64,000 bases of DNA from NCBI RefSeq assembly GCF_007097365.1, contig NZ_VJZR01000006.1, positions 62,001 to 126,000 of the forward strand. The letters are read 5' to 3'. A program made the position numbers and the translations under genes. The stretch is from Flavobacterium franklandianum (GTDB taxonomy: Bacteria > Bacteroidota > Bacteroidia > Flavobacteriales > Flavobacteriaceae). A model generated the notes under the pieces. It did no database searches and had not been told where the DNA came from. It was given only the letters and a program-made list of their open reading frames with translations. Below are positions 27,077 through 35,501 of this stretch, piece after piece (the first letter of the stretch is position 1; the number at the start of each line of letters is the position of its first letter).

Positions 27077-27276
27077 TAAACCAAAATGATTTCATTTTCT
27101 TAAAAGTGGAAATAAAAAAGGATCGATTTCAAAGTAAAAAGAATGTTCTAAAAATTATTGATCTGACTTCCAATATAAAATGACATCTTAATTCTCTGCA
27201 AATATCTTTTTTACGAAATCGATATAATTGTTAAAAAATATTATGCGCGCATAGTATATTATTCAAAATAATATTA

Positions 27277-27284
27277 TAATTTTG
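27277..27284 (+). promoter_or_regulatory. Candidate -7 box for etfBA
   Basis: TAATTTTG matches TAnnTTTG and lies 33 bases before the etfB ATG. No clear TTG is seen at the -33 position. Confidence 0.45.
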
Positions 27285-27316
27285 TAAAAGAATTTTAGAA
27301 AATTAAATATCAACAT

Positions 27317-28063
27317 ATGAAAATATTAGTTTGTATAAGCCACGTTCCCGACACTACTTCGAAAATTAATTTCACCAATGAGGACTCCCAATTTGATACT
27401 AATGGAGTTCAGTTTGTGATTAATCCAAATGATGAATTTGGATTGACCCGTGCCATTTGGTTTCAAGAACAGCAAGGTGCAACTATTACTGTTGTTAATG
27501 TTGGCGAAGCTGAAACAGAACCAACCTTAAGAAAAGCACTAGCTATTGGAGCCAATGATGCCATTCGTGTAAACGCGAATCCAACAGACAGCTTCTTTGT
27601 TGCCAAACAACTTGCCGAAGTCATAAAAAATGGAGGCTACGACATCGTCATTGCAGGAAAAGAATCTTTGGATTATAATGGCGGAATGGTACCAGGAATG
27701 ATTGCGGGAATTTTAGGATATAATTTTATAAATTGTTGTACCGATTTAATTATAGATGGCTCTAATGTAAAAGCAAATCGTGAAATTGATGGTGGAAGAG
27801 AAACTGTTTCAACCACATTACCTATTATAATTGGTGGTCAAAAAGGATTGGTCGAAGAAAAAGACTTACGCATCCCGAATATGAGAGGAATTATGACTGC
27901 TAGGGCAAAAACCTTAACCGTAGTAGAGCCAGTCGAAGCTTCGGTCAATACTAAAGCTGTCAAATTTGAAAAACCAGCTCCAAAATCGGCTGTTAAATTA
28001 ATTGCTGCTGATAATTTGGACGAATTAATCAATTTATTACACAACGAAGCGAAGGTTATATAG
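27317..28063 (+). CDS. etfB: Electron transfer flavoprotein beta subunit
   Basis: 248 residues, the standard length. It starts MKILVCISHVPDT and contains the family segments FVINPNDEFGL, ALAIGANDAIRV and VIAGKESLDYNGG. It forms the ETF heterodimer with EtfA, carrying electrons from acyl-CoA dehydrogenases towards the quinone pool. etfA follows after 73 bases of degenerate short repeats. Confidence 0.96.
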   Translation: MKILVCISHVPDTTSKINFTNEDSQFDTNGVQFVINPNDEFGLTRAIWFQEQQGATITVVNVGEAETEPTLRKALAIGANDAIRVNANPTDSFFVAKQLAEVIKNGGYDIVIAGKESLDYNGGMVPGMIAGILGYNFINCCTDLIIDGSNVKANREIDGGRETVSTTLPIIIGGQKGLVEEKDLRIPNMRGIMTARAKTLTVVEPVEASVNTKAVKFEKPAPKSAVKLIAADNLDELINLLHNEAKVI

Positions 28064-28136
28064 CAATCAGTGTTCAGTGTCCAGTATTCAGTGCGCAACT
28101 TGAAACTTTAAACCTGAAACTTTAAACAAAAAAATT
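28064..28136 (+). repeat. Degenerate short direct repeats before etfA
   Basis: The gap is built almost entirely of two motifs. CAGTGTTCAGT-like units recur at about 28069-28091, and TGAAACTTTAAAC occurs at about 28101 and again at 28115. Similar word-like repeats occur before accD, osmC and metZ. There is no sign of a promoter, so etfB and etfA are probably one transcript. Confidence 0.7.
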
Positions 28137-29102
28137 ATGTCAATATTAATATATGCAGAATCCGCAGAAGGAAAATTCAGAAAAGTAGCTTTCGAATTGG
28201 CTTCCTATGCAAAAAAAGTAGCTGAATCTTTAGGAACAACAGTTACAGCAGTAACCATAAATGCTGGAGACACTTCGGAATTATCAAAATATGGAGTTGA
28301 TAAAGTCCTTAAAGTTACCAATGATAAATTGTCTGGTTTTTCAGCAAAAGCGTATGCCGATGTCATCAAACAAGCTGCTCAAAAAGAAAGTGCAAAACTG
28401 ATTTTATTATCCTCAACTACAGACAGCATTTACCTTGCTCCATTAGTTGCCGTTTCGCTCGAAGCTGGATTTGCTTCAAATGTAGTGGGATTGCCAGTGA
28501 GCACTTCGCCTTTTCAAGTTCGAAGAAGCGCTTTTTCAAACAAAGCATTCAATATTACCGAAATAAGTAGTGATGTAAAAATTATTGGCCTAGCCAAAAA
28601 CTCTTATGGAATTTTCGAAAACACATCTAACTTAGCCGAAGAAGATTTTAATCCAACTATTGGAGATAATGATTTTGGGATAAAAGTAGCATCTGTTGAG
28701 AAAGTTTCAGGAAAAGTTTCCATCGCCGATGCTGACATTGTTGTTTCAGGAGGTCGAGGATTGAAAGGTCCTGAAAACTGGGGAATGATCGAAGAGTTAG
28801 CCGAAGTTCTGGGCGCAGCAACTGCTTGTTCAAAACCAGTATCCGATTTAGATTGGAGGCCTCATTCAGAACACGTAGGTCAAACCGGAAAACCTGTTGC
28901 CGCAAATTTATATATAGCCGTTGGGATTTCGGGAGCCATTCAGCATATTGCAGGTATCAATTCGTCGAAAGTAAAAGTGGTTATCAATTCAGATCCTGAA
29001 GCTCCATTTTTTAAAGTTGCCGATTATGGAATTGTTGGAGATGCCTTTGATGTTGTTCCTAGATTAATTGAAAAACTAAAACTTTTTAAAGAGCAGAATT
29101 AA
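28137..29102 (+). CDS. etfA: Electron transfer flavoprotein alpha subunit
   Basis: 321 residues. The C-terminal FAD-binding domain is clear from SGGRGLKGPENW, GQTGKPVAANLYIAVGISGA and INSDPEAPFFKVADYGIVGD. It pairs with EtfB immediately upstream and holds the FAD. A terminator-like hairpin follows 27 bases after the stop. Confidence 0.96.
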   Translation: MSILIYAESAEGKFRKVAFELASYAKKVAESLGTTVTAVTINAGDTSELSKYGVDKVLKVTNDKLSGFSAKAYADVIKQAAQKESAKLILLSSTTDSIYLAPLVAVSLEAGFASNVVGLPVSTSPFQVRRSAFSNKAFNITEISSDVKIIGLAKNSYGIFENTSNLAEEDFNPTIGDNDFGIKVASVEKVSGKVSIADADIVVSGGRGLKGPENWGMIEELAEVLGAATACSKPVSDLDWRPHSEHVGQTGKPVAANLYIAVGISGAIQHIAGINSSKVKVVINSDPEAPFFKVADYGIVGDAFDVVPRLIEKLKLFKEQN

Positions 29103-29128
29103 AAATTTTATAATTCTAATACCAAAAT

Positions 29129-29176
29129 AGCTGCCTAAAAATAAGATAATTGTATCTTTGCTTTAGGTAGCTTTTT
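29129..29176 (+). terminator. Terminator after etfA containing a -7-like box
   Basis: Arms 29129-29139 and 29162-29172 pair at 10 of 11 positions (counting a G-U) and are followed by five T residues. The 22-base loop contains TATCTTTG (29153-29160), a perfect -7 box facing the next gene, so terminator and promoter may be interleaved. Confidence 0.55.
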
Positions 29177-29266
29177 AGTTCCGCTTTTTTTGATTAAAAT
29201 TGCACATTATTTTAATTAAAAATAACTTTATATAAACAAGCACATTCTGCTTTTTCTCTTAAAAAC

Positions 29267-29890
29267 ATGAGTTTAGTCAAATTATCAATAAAAGGAATAT
29301 CCTACAGTCAAACTCAAAATGGAGCTTATGCCTTGATATTGAACGAAGTCGATGGTGATAGGAAATTACCAATCGTTATAGGGGCTTTCGAAGCACAATC
29401 GATAGCTATTGCTTTAGAAAAAGAAATAAAACCACCTCGTCCTTTGACTCACGATTTATTCAAAAATTTTGCCGACCGTTTCGATATTGTGGTCAAACAA
29501 ATTATCATTCATAAACTAGTTGATGGTGTTTTTTACTCCAGCATCATTTGCGAAAGAGATAAAATCGAAGAAATAATTGACGCCAGAACTTCAGATGCAA
29601 TTGCGTTGGCTTTGCGATTCAATGCTCCAATTTTTACTTATAAAAACATATTAGATAAAGCTGGGATTTTCTTAAAATCAAACCCTTTGAATCCCGAAAA
29701 AGATTCTCAAGAAATAGACGATGTGCTTTCAAATCCTGAAACTTTCAAACAGAATGAGGAAAGCAATACATCGGGCGAAACCTATTCAAAACACAGTTTG
29801 CAAGAATTAAATGAACTGTTGGAACAGGCTGTAGAACACGAAGATTATGAAAAAGCCGCCAAAATTAGAGACGAAATTTCAAAAAGATAG
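29267..29890 (+). CDS. Bifunctional nuclease-domain (BFN/DUF151) protein with UVR motif
   Basis: 207 residues. The N-terminal BFN/DUF151 domain (about 1-135) shows RKLPIVIGAFEAQSIAIALE and ARTSDAIALALRF. The C-terminus has a UvrB/UvrC-type motif, HEDYEKAAKIRDEI, a helical hairpin that mediates protein contacts in repair or Clp systems. The domain family has reported DNase/RNase activity, but the physiological role here is unknown. Confidence 0.88.
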   Translation: MSLVKLSIKGISYSQTQNGAYALILNEVDGDRKLPIVIGAFEAQSIAIALEKEIKPPRPLTHDLFKNFADRFDIVVKQIIIHKLVDGVFYSSIICERDKIEEIIDARTSDAIALALRFNAPIFTYKNILDKAGIFLKSNPLNPEKDSQEIDDVLSNPETFKQNEESNTSGETYSKHSLQELNELLEQAVEHEDYEKAAKIRDEISKR

Positions 29891-29937
29891 TTTTATATCA
29901 GATTTCAGAATAAAAAACAAAACTTTAAAAACGAACA

Positions 29938-29961
29938 GATTGCTTCGTTCCTCGCAATGAC
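29938..29961. repeat. Short interspersed repeat abutting the thyA start
   Basis: The sequence GATTGCTTCGTTCCTCGCAA with a short TGAC tail ends exactly where the thyA ATG begins. A second copy lies at 63055-63078. It has partial dyad symmetry (TTGC..GCAA). Confidence 0.75.
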
Positions 29962-30786
29962 ATGAAACAATATTTAGATTTAGTAAAACACGTTTTAGAA
30001 AACGGAAATCAAAAAGGAGACCGAACAGGAACTGGAACAAAAAGTGTTTTTGGTTACCAAATGCGGTTTGACTTAGCCGATGGTTTTCCGATGGTGACCA
30101 CCAAAAAGTTACATCTAAAATCAATTATTTATGAATTGCTTTGGTTTCTCAAAGGCGATACAAATACAAAATATCTTAAAGAAAACGGTGTAAAAATCTG
30201 GGATGCTTGGGCAGATGAAAATGGGGATTTAGGTCCGATTTATGGTCACCAATGGCGCAATTGGAACAGCGAAGAAATAGATCAAATTGCGGATCTTATC
30301 AAAGAACTCAAAGCCAATCCCAACAGTCGTAGAATGTTGGTTTCAGCTTGGAATCCGAGTGTTTTGCCAGATACTTCAATATCATTTGCCGAAAATGTAG
30401 CCAATAATAAAGCGGCTTTGCCACCTTGTCACGCCTTCTTTCAATTTTATGTATCCGACGGAAAATTGTCTTGCCAATTGTATCAAAGAAGTGCCGATAT
30501 TTTTCTTGGCGTTCCTTTCAATATTGCTTCTTATGCTTTGCTAACTATGATGATTTCGCAAGTTTGCGATTTGCAAGTGGGCGAATTCATTCACACTTTT
30601 GGCGATGCACACATTTACAACAACCATTTTGAGCAACTCGAATTGCAATTGTCGCGCAAACCAAAAGCATTGCCAAAAATGATTTTGAATCCTGCTGTAA
30701 AAGACATTTTTGAATTTACTTATGAAGATTTCACACTAGAAAATTACGAGCCTCACGACGCTATAAAAGGAAGTGTTGCGGTGTGA
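29962..30786 (+). CDS. thyA: Thymidylate synthase
   Basis: 274 residues. Hallmarks are [12 protein letters not shown], the catalytic [12 protein letters not shown] with Cys156, [18 protein letters not shown] and the GDAHIYNNH segment. It converts dUMP to dTMP using methylenetetrahydrofolate, and the dihydrofolate produced is recycled by FolA, encoded 1.8 kb downstream. The start directly follows an interspersed repeat, which supplies the immediate 5' leader. Confidence 0.98.
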   Translation: MKQYLDLVKHVLENGNQKGDRTGTGTKSVFGYQMRFDLADGFPMVTTKKLHLKSIIYELLWFLKGDTNTKYLKENGVKIWDAWADENGDLGPIYGHQWRNWNSEEIDQIADLIKELKANPNSRRMLVSAWNPSVLPDTSISFAENVANNKAALPPCHAFFQFYVSDGKLSCQLYQRSADIFLGVPFNIASYALLTMMISQVCDLQVGEFIHTFGDAHIYNNHFEQLELQLSRKPKALPKMILNPAVKDIFEFTYEDFTLENYEPHDAIKGSVAV

Positions 30787-30894
30787 TTATGTAACTAGAC
30801 AAAGTAACTTAAATAAGGGGTGAATTAAAATGATTTTCAAAGTCCAACATGCAAGTTGTTTGCAGTTTTGTAAAAACCGAAACTAATTTTTTTA

Positions 30895-31113
30895 ATGAAT
30901 TATAGATTAACTGAATATATATTTTATCTTTTTTACATTCTAGCAATTGCATTTCTATTCCTAACTACAAAAGCCATTTTAAAAAAGCGTTATCAAAAAA
31001 CAAAGTACTTAAATCTGAAAGCAATTGGTATAGTTTTGATAATTGAATTGCCTTTAATTTTTTTAATGTTTTGTTTGGTTGCTTGGTATTTATTAAAAGA
31101 TCAGCCTTTTTAA
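30895..31113 (+). CDS. Small two-helix membrane protein, unknown
   Basis: 72 residues with two clear hydrophobic segments (about 8-28 and 42-66) separated by a basic KKRYQKTKY loop. It lies between thyA and the HIT gene with about 100-base gaps. I recognise no family; composition and start codon context make it plausible rather than certain. Confidence 0.5.
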   Translation: MNYRLTEYIFYLFYILAIAFLFLTTKAILKKRYQKTKYLNLKAIGIVLIIELPLIFLMFCLVAWYLLKDQPF

Positions 31114-31201
31114 ACAAATTAAACCCCGATAGACAGATTTTCAAACTTTACCAATAAAAATAGGCAAACAAGTATAAAATTATTTACATAAAAATAACAC
31201 C

Positions 31202-31627
31202 ATGCCAACCCCAGTTTCAGAATGTTTGTATTGTCAAAACAACGAAACCTTACACCATTTAATGATTAAAATTTGTGATTTAGAAGTATCACAATTGTTC
31301 TTGTTTAAAGAGCAATCTTACAAAGGTCGCTGCAATGTAGTTTACAAAGATCACGGCGTCGAATTTCACGAATTGAGCGATGACCAGCGCAATGCCTTCA
31401 TGCGCGATGTGGCAACAACGGCAAAAGCTATTGCTGCTGCATTCAACCCAGATAAAATAAACTATGGTGCTTATGCAGATACTATTTCACATCTTCACAT
31501 GCACGTAGTTCCAAAATACAAAGACGGTTATGGTTTTGGAGGCGTTTTCGAAATGAACCCACAAAAAACCACACTATCTGATACAGAATATACAATGGTA
31601 ATAGCAAAAATTAAAGCGGGATTATAA
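31202..31627 (+). CDS. HIT-family nucleotide-binding hydrolase
   Basis: 141 residues. The histidine triad HLHMHVVP is at about residues 99-106, preceded by ISHL. The N-terminal CLYCQNN may bind zinc, as in other HIT proteins. Members hydrolyse nucleotidyl phosphoramidates or dinucleoside polyphosphates. Its substrate is not evident. Confidence 0.92.
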   Translation: MPTPVSECLYCQNNETLHHLMIKICDLEVSQLFLFKEQSYKGRCNVVYKDHGVEFHELSDDQRNAFMRDVATTAKAIAAAFNPDKINYGAYADTISHLHMHVVPKYKDGYGFGGVFEMNPQKTTLSDTEYTMVIAKIKAGL

Positions 31628-31692
31628 AATTCGCTTTTTGAATGCTAATACATAAAAACAAAAAATCCGCTGAATAGGAATTCGTATTAAGA

Positions 31693-31989
31693 TTAAACCT
31701 CTAAGACACCGTTCTCAGCGCCAGCAAATTCGTTCCATTTGAAAGAATCCGATTCAGGCTCGTTAATGAAAGCACCATCAATTACATACTTAAATTCATA
31801 AGAGGCATCCTTTGGTATATCAAAAACACCTTTGAAAGTGCCGTTTTTCAGTTTAGACAACTCGCCTTCAGATGGATTCCAATTGTTGAAATCTCCTACT
31901 ACTGATGCGGTGTTTGATTCTTTTGCCTCAACCGAAAATGTAACTTTACAAACTGGTTTTGTTTTTATAAATTGTTTTTTAATAGACAT
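31693..31989 (-). CDS. Glycogen-binding (CBM48/AMPK-type) domain protein
   Basis: 98 residues from ATG 31989 (MSIKKQFIKTKPVCK); an upstream extension to 32046 looks non-coding. Nearly the whole protein is one early-set/CBM48-like domain, with VVGDFNNWNPSEGELSKL and YEFKYVIDGAFINEPESD as signatures. Such standalone domains probably bind glycogen or a partner enzyme. It is convergent with the HIT gene. Confidence 0.85.
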   Translation of the reverse strand: MSIKKQFIKTKPVCKVTFSVEAKESNTASVVGDFNNWNPSEGELSKLKNGTFKGVFDIPKDASYEFKYVIDGAFINEPESDSFKWNEFAGAENGVLEV

Positions 31990-32228
31990 AACTATTTCAT
32001 TTTTAGAATTATGGAACAAATGTAAATTAGATATTTGAGCTTTCAATGTTTAAAGTGAAGTTTTATGAGTATGATAAATTTTTTCATAAAATTAAAATGC
32101 ATTCTTAATTTTAAATTAAATATATTTCTAAATTCAAAATTCTAAAACGTTTTCTCTTTTAATATTATTCAATTAAAAATAATGAAATTGCAAAATTATT
32201 TTTATCTTTATAATCTAAATCTTTCATT

Positions 32229-32570
32229 GTGGAAAAAGAACAACACGAACAATACGAATACGCCAGAAAAAGATTAAAACAAAAAAAAGGACTATATTTT
32301 CATTTTGTCCTACTAATTTTGGGAAGTATATTTATGTTTATTTCCAATCATTTTGCAATTTTTGGAATAACTTCAAATTGGTGTATTTGGGTAATTACAT
32401 TTTGGTTTTTCCTTTTTATTTTACATTTTATAAAAGTGTTTATTACAGATCGGTTTATGAATAAAAATTGGGAAAGGGATCAAATTGATAGGCTAGTTGC
32501 CAAACAAAAACATAAAATCGATCAGTTGCAAAACCAAATAGAAGAAGATTCTTCCAAAAACCCTCAATAA
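32229..32570 (+). CDS. 2TM-domain membrane protein
   Basis: 113 residues beginning at GTG 32229. The pattern YARKRLKQKKGLYFHFVLL, then a second helix and a WERDQIDRLVAKQK amphipathic tail, matches the 2TM domain widespread in flavobacteria, often fused to histidine kinases. The C-terminus is a short coiled coil. It ends three bases before folA. Confidence 0.82.
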   Translation: MEKEQHEQYEYARKRLKQKKGLYFHFVLLILGSIFMFISNHFAIFGITSNWCIWVITFWFFLFILHFIKVFITDRFMNKNWERDQIDRLVAKQKHKIDQLQNQIEEDSSKNPQ

Positions 32571-32573
32571 CAA

Positions 32574-33059
32574 ATGATTATTTTGATTGCGGCTGTTGCC
32601 GAAAACAATGCTCTTGGCAAGAACAATGACTTACTTTGGCATTTGCCCAAAGATTTCAAACGATTTAAGGAAATTACTTCTGGGCATCATATTATTATGG
32701 GGAGAAAAACTTTTGAAAGTTTCCCCAAACCACTTCCAAACCGAACTCACGTGATTATTACTCGACAAAAAAATTATGTTTGCGAGGGTTGTATTGTGGT
32801 TCAAGATTTAGAAACAGCACTCTCAATTTGTCCCAAAAACGAAGCTGTTTTTGTTATTGGAGGTGGCGAAATCTACTCACAATCCATTCATTTAGCCGAT
32901 CAACTTGACATTACAAGAGTGCACCATTCGTTTGAAGCCGATGTTTATTTTCCGGAAATTAACCCCAATATCTGGGAATTAACTTCGGAAGTATTTAATC
33001 CAAAAGACGAAAAACACCTTTATGATTACACTTTTCAAACATTCGTTAGAAAAATATAA
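32574..33059 (+). CDS. folA: Dihydrofolate reductase
   Basis: 161 residues. Signatures include AVAENNALGKNNDLLWHLPKD (residues 6 onward), IIMGRKTFES and FVIGGGEIY. It regenerates tetrahydrofolate consumed by thymidylate synthase and supplies the methyl-donor pool used by MetH. It is closely linked with the preceding 2TM gene. Confidence 0.97.
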   Translation: MIILIAAVAENNALGKNNDLLWHLPKDFKRFKEITSGHHIIMGRKTFESFPKPLPNRTHVIITRQKNYVCEGCIVVQDLETALSICPKNEAVFVIGGGEIYSQSIHLADQLDITRVHHSFEADVYFPEINPNIWELTSEVFNPKDEKHLYDYTFQTFVRKI

Positions 33060-33195
33060 AAAACTTATTTTTAAGGTTTATTTGCAGAGTTTGTCAAGAA
33101 TATTTGGAAAACACTTATAACTTAATCTCGCTAATTATTGAGTCGAATTGACAAAGTAATTTTCAGTTAAATATTTAATATTCAAAAATCTAGTT

Positions 33196-33203
33196 TACCT
33201 TTG
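33196..33203 (+). promoter_or_regulatory. Candidate -7 box for menG-porT
   Basis: TACCTTTG matches TAnnTTTG and lies 17 bases before the menG ATG, implying a leader of about ten bases. Confidence 0.55.
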
Positions 33204-33219
33204 CCTCAAATTTTAGAAA

Positions 33220-33951
33220 ATGTCAAAAAATATTACGCCCTATAAGGATTCTACGTTAAGCAAAAAGGAACAAGTTGCCTCAATGTTTGATGCTATTTCA
33301 GGAAATTATGATAATCTTAATCGGGTTATTTCTTTTGGAATTGATGTGAAATGGCGCAAAAAAGTTTTGAAAATGGTAGCCGATACCAATCCAAAAACCA
33401 TTTTGGATATTGCAACTGGCACGGGAGATTTGGCAATTTTGATGGCGCAAACTAAAGCTGAAAAAATTATAGGATTAGATATTTCAGCTGGAATGCTGGA
33501 AGTGGGGAAGCAAAAAATTCTAGATAAAAACTTATCTCAAAGAATTGAAATGGTTTTGGGCGATTCTGAGAATATGGCTTTTGATGACCACTATTTTGAT
33601 GCGATAACGGTGGCTTTTGGGGTTAGGAATTTTGAAAATTTAGAAAAAGGATTGGCTGAAATTTTAAGAGTTTTAAAGCCAAATGGAATTTTTGTTATCC
33701 TCGAAACTTCTATTCCAGAAAAAACACCATACAAACAAGGTTATACTTTTTATAGTAAAAATATACTTCCTATCATTGGAAAATTATTTTCAAAGGACGA
33801 CGCTGCTTACGGTTATTTATCAGAATCGGCGGCGGCTTTTCCTTACGGTGAGGCTTTGAACAATATTTTGAAAAAAATTGGGTTTATAGATATAGTAGCT
33901 TTGCCGCAAACATTTGGCGTTGCTACAATTTATTCAGCTTCCAAAAAATAA
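33220..33951 (+). CDS. menG: Demethylmenaquinone methyltransferase
   Basis: 243 residues of the UbiE/MenG class I methyltransferase family. The SAM-binding motif [13 protein letters not shown] is preceded by [18 protein letters not shown], and [19 protein letters not shown] follows, all diagnostic. In Bacteroidota the quinone is menaquinone, so menG is the better name. porT starts two bases after its stop. Confidence 0.95.
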   Translation: MSKNITPYKDSTLSKKEQVASMFDAISGNYDNLNRVISFGIDVKWRKKVLKMVADTNPKTILDIATGTGDLAILMAQTKAEKIIGLDISAGMLEVGKQKILDKNLSQRIEMVLGDSENMAFDDHYFDAITVAFGVRNFENLEKGLAEILRVLKPNGIFVILETSIPEKTPYKQGYTFYSKNILPIIGKLFSKDDAAYGYLSESAAAFPYGEALNNILKKIGFIDIVALPQTFGVATIYSASKK

Positions 33952-33952
33952 T

Positions 33953-34672
33953 ATGAAAAAAATAGTTGTTTTAATTTTATTAGTCGTTTCCGCCAAAGGG
34001 TTTGCACAGAATCCTAATAAGCTATTTGGTAAAGACCCCATTATAAATTTAGAAAATTTTCAGCAGCAAAGATTGTATTTTGGATTTTATTTAGGCTTTA
34101 ATTCCTATGATTTCAAAATAGATTATAAAACGGTTGGCGAAGACATTCAAGTCAAAAAAAATACGGGTTTCAATGTGGGTCTTATCGCTGATTTGAGGCT
34201 TCATGAACACGTCAATTTGAGGTTTGAGCCAGGTTTATACTACACAAAAAGAGATTTGCAGTACCCTTCAAGTTATTTTCAGACAACACCTTCCTATTCA
34301 GATTTGATACGAGAAGTAAACAGTACAAACCTTCATTTTCCGCTGTTACTCAAATTTTCTTCACTCAGAACCGGAAATGTTAGACCTTATATATTGGGGG
34401 GTGTTTCGGCAACCTTAAACCTTTCTAGTAATGCCAAATCGATAGACGACAATTATGAAGACCGTTTTAGAGTAAAATCTTGGACAACTAATTATGAGTT
34501 GGGTTTTGGTATCGATATTTTTTCGGAATATTTTATTTTCTCCCCTTCAATTCGAGGCGTTTTTGGACTAAATGACGAATTGATTCGTGATAATAATCTT
34601 GAAAGTCCTTGGACTGGCAACATTGAATCTATGAAAACGAGAGCGGTTTTTATTAATTTTTCTTTTCACTAG
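33953..34672 (+). CDS. porT: T9SS/gliding protein PorT (SprT), outer-membrane barrel
   Basis: 239 residues from ATG 33953 (a signal peptide MKKIVVLILLVVSAKGFAQ); a longer frame from 33914 overlaps menG and is not needed. After the signal come amphipathic strands of an eight-stranded-type barrel ending VFINFSFH. Length and the menG-porT arrangement match PorT/SprT of Flavobacterium gliding and type IX secretion as I remember it. The call rests partly on neighbourhood, since small barrels resemble each other. Confidence 0.8.
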   Translation: MKKIVVLILLVVSAKGFAQNPNKLFGKDPIINLENFQQQRLYFGFYLGFNSYDFKIDYKTVGEDIQVKKNTGFNVGLIADLRLHEHVNLRFEPGLYYTKRDLQYPSSYFQTTPSYSDLIREVNSTNLHFPLLLKFSSLRTGNVRPYILGGVSATLNLSSNAKSIDDNYEDRFRVKSWTTNYELGFGIDIFSEYFIFSPSIRGVFGLNDELIRDNNLESPWTGNIESMKTRAVFINFSFH

Positions 34673-34704
34673 TGATAAATTAGAAGTATTCTGTCGATAG
34701 TTTG

Positions 34705-34737
34705 TAGTCCCAAAAGCTTTCGGGATGAAGCCTTTTT
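34705..34737. terminator. Hairpin between convergent porT and RNA methyltransferase
   Basis: Nested pairing TCCC / GGGA and GCTT / AAGC followed by CCTTTTT, at the point where the two genes converge. The stem is imperfect, so the call is tentative. Confidence 0.4.
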
Positions 34738-35464
34738 AAGACAATCTCCTAAATTCACTCAAAATAATAGCAGTCGCAGTAGCCACATTCAAACTTTCAG
34801 TTTTTTGAAGTGATCCAAAACGCGGAATGGTAAGTCTGTTTTTGACTAATTTTTCTATTTCTGGCGAAATTCCATTGGCTTCATTGCCCATAATAATAAT
34901 TCCTTCTTGCGGCAAATTAGTTTTATAAATGTTGGTTCCATCCATAAAAGTTCCAAAAACAGGCAAATTAGTTTGGCTTATAAAAGGCACTAAATCAATA
35001 TAATTTACATTGACTCTAGCAATAGAACCCATTGTGGCTTGAACTACTTTTGGATTGTAAATATCAACAGTTTCTTTGGAACAAATTAATTGACTGATGC
35101 CAAACCAATCACACAATCGCAAAATGGTTCCTAAATTGCCCGGATCACGAATAGAATCGAGAGCAAGAATTAATCCAGATTCGGTTATTTTTTTTTCGCT
35201 AGGGATTTTGAACACTGCCAAACATGTATTTGGTGTTGCCAAAGCGGTGATTTTTTTCAACTCAGTTTCGTCTATGACTACTTTTTTTTCATTCGAAACT
35301 GAATCGAAATCGTTTTGTGTGGTGTATAAATGAACCAATTCGAAATTGGATTCCAGTAATTCTTGAATCCCTTTTATACCTTCGGCAAAAAACAGTTGGA
35401 GGGTAAGTCGCTGTTTTTTTTGTTGCAAACTCGTAATTAGCTTTATTTGGTTTTTACTAAGCAT
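34736..35464 (-). CDS. TrmH/SpoU-family RNA 2'-O-methyltransferase
   Basis: 242 residues. An N-terminal substrate-binding region is followed by the SPOUT domain with its knot motifs: LDSIRDPGNLGTILRLCDW, IIMGNEANGISPEI and SLNVATATAIILSEF. The target (rRNA or tRNA nucleotide) cannot be told. It is divergent from tamL with only 37 bases between the two starts. Confidence 0.92.
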   Translation of the reverse strand: MLSKNQIKLITSLQQKKQRLTLQLFFAEGIKGIQELLESNFELVHLYTTQNDFDSVSNEKKVVIDETELKKITALATPNTCLAVFKIPSEKKITESGLILALDSIRDPGNLGTILRLCDWFGISQLICSKETVDIYNPKVVQATMGSIARVNVNYIDLVPFISQTNLPVFGTFMDGTNIYKTNLPQEGIIIMGNEANGISPEIEKLVKNRLTIPRFGSLQKTESLNVATATAIILSEFRRLS

Positions 35465-35473
35465 AAAATAATG

Positions 35474-35481
35474 TACTTTTG
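35474..35481 (+). promoter_or_regulatory. Candidate -7 box for tamL
   Basis: TACTTTTG fits TAnnTTTG, 20 bases before the tamL start codon, within the short divergent gap. Confidence 0.5.
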
Positions 35482-35501
35482 AATTAAATATCTCTCAGCA
35501 C

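Noticed and set aside
27041..27095. Short minus-strand ORF (MKSFWFKKYLIVG...) over the hairpin in the LamG-gene leader
   Set aside because: Only about 18 codons, no bias to particular amino acids, and it covers both arms of the hairpin; chance is the simplest explanation.
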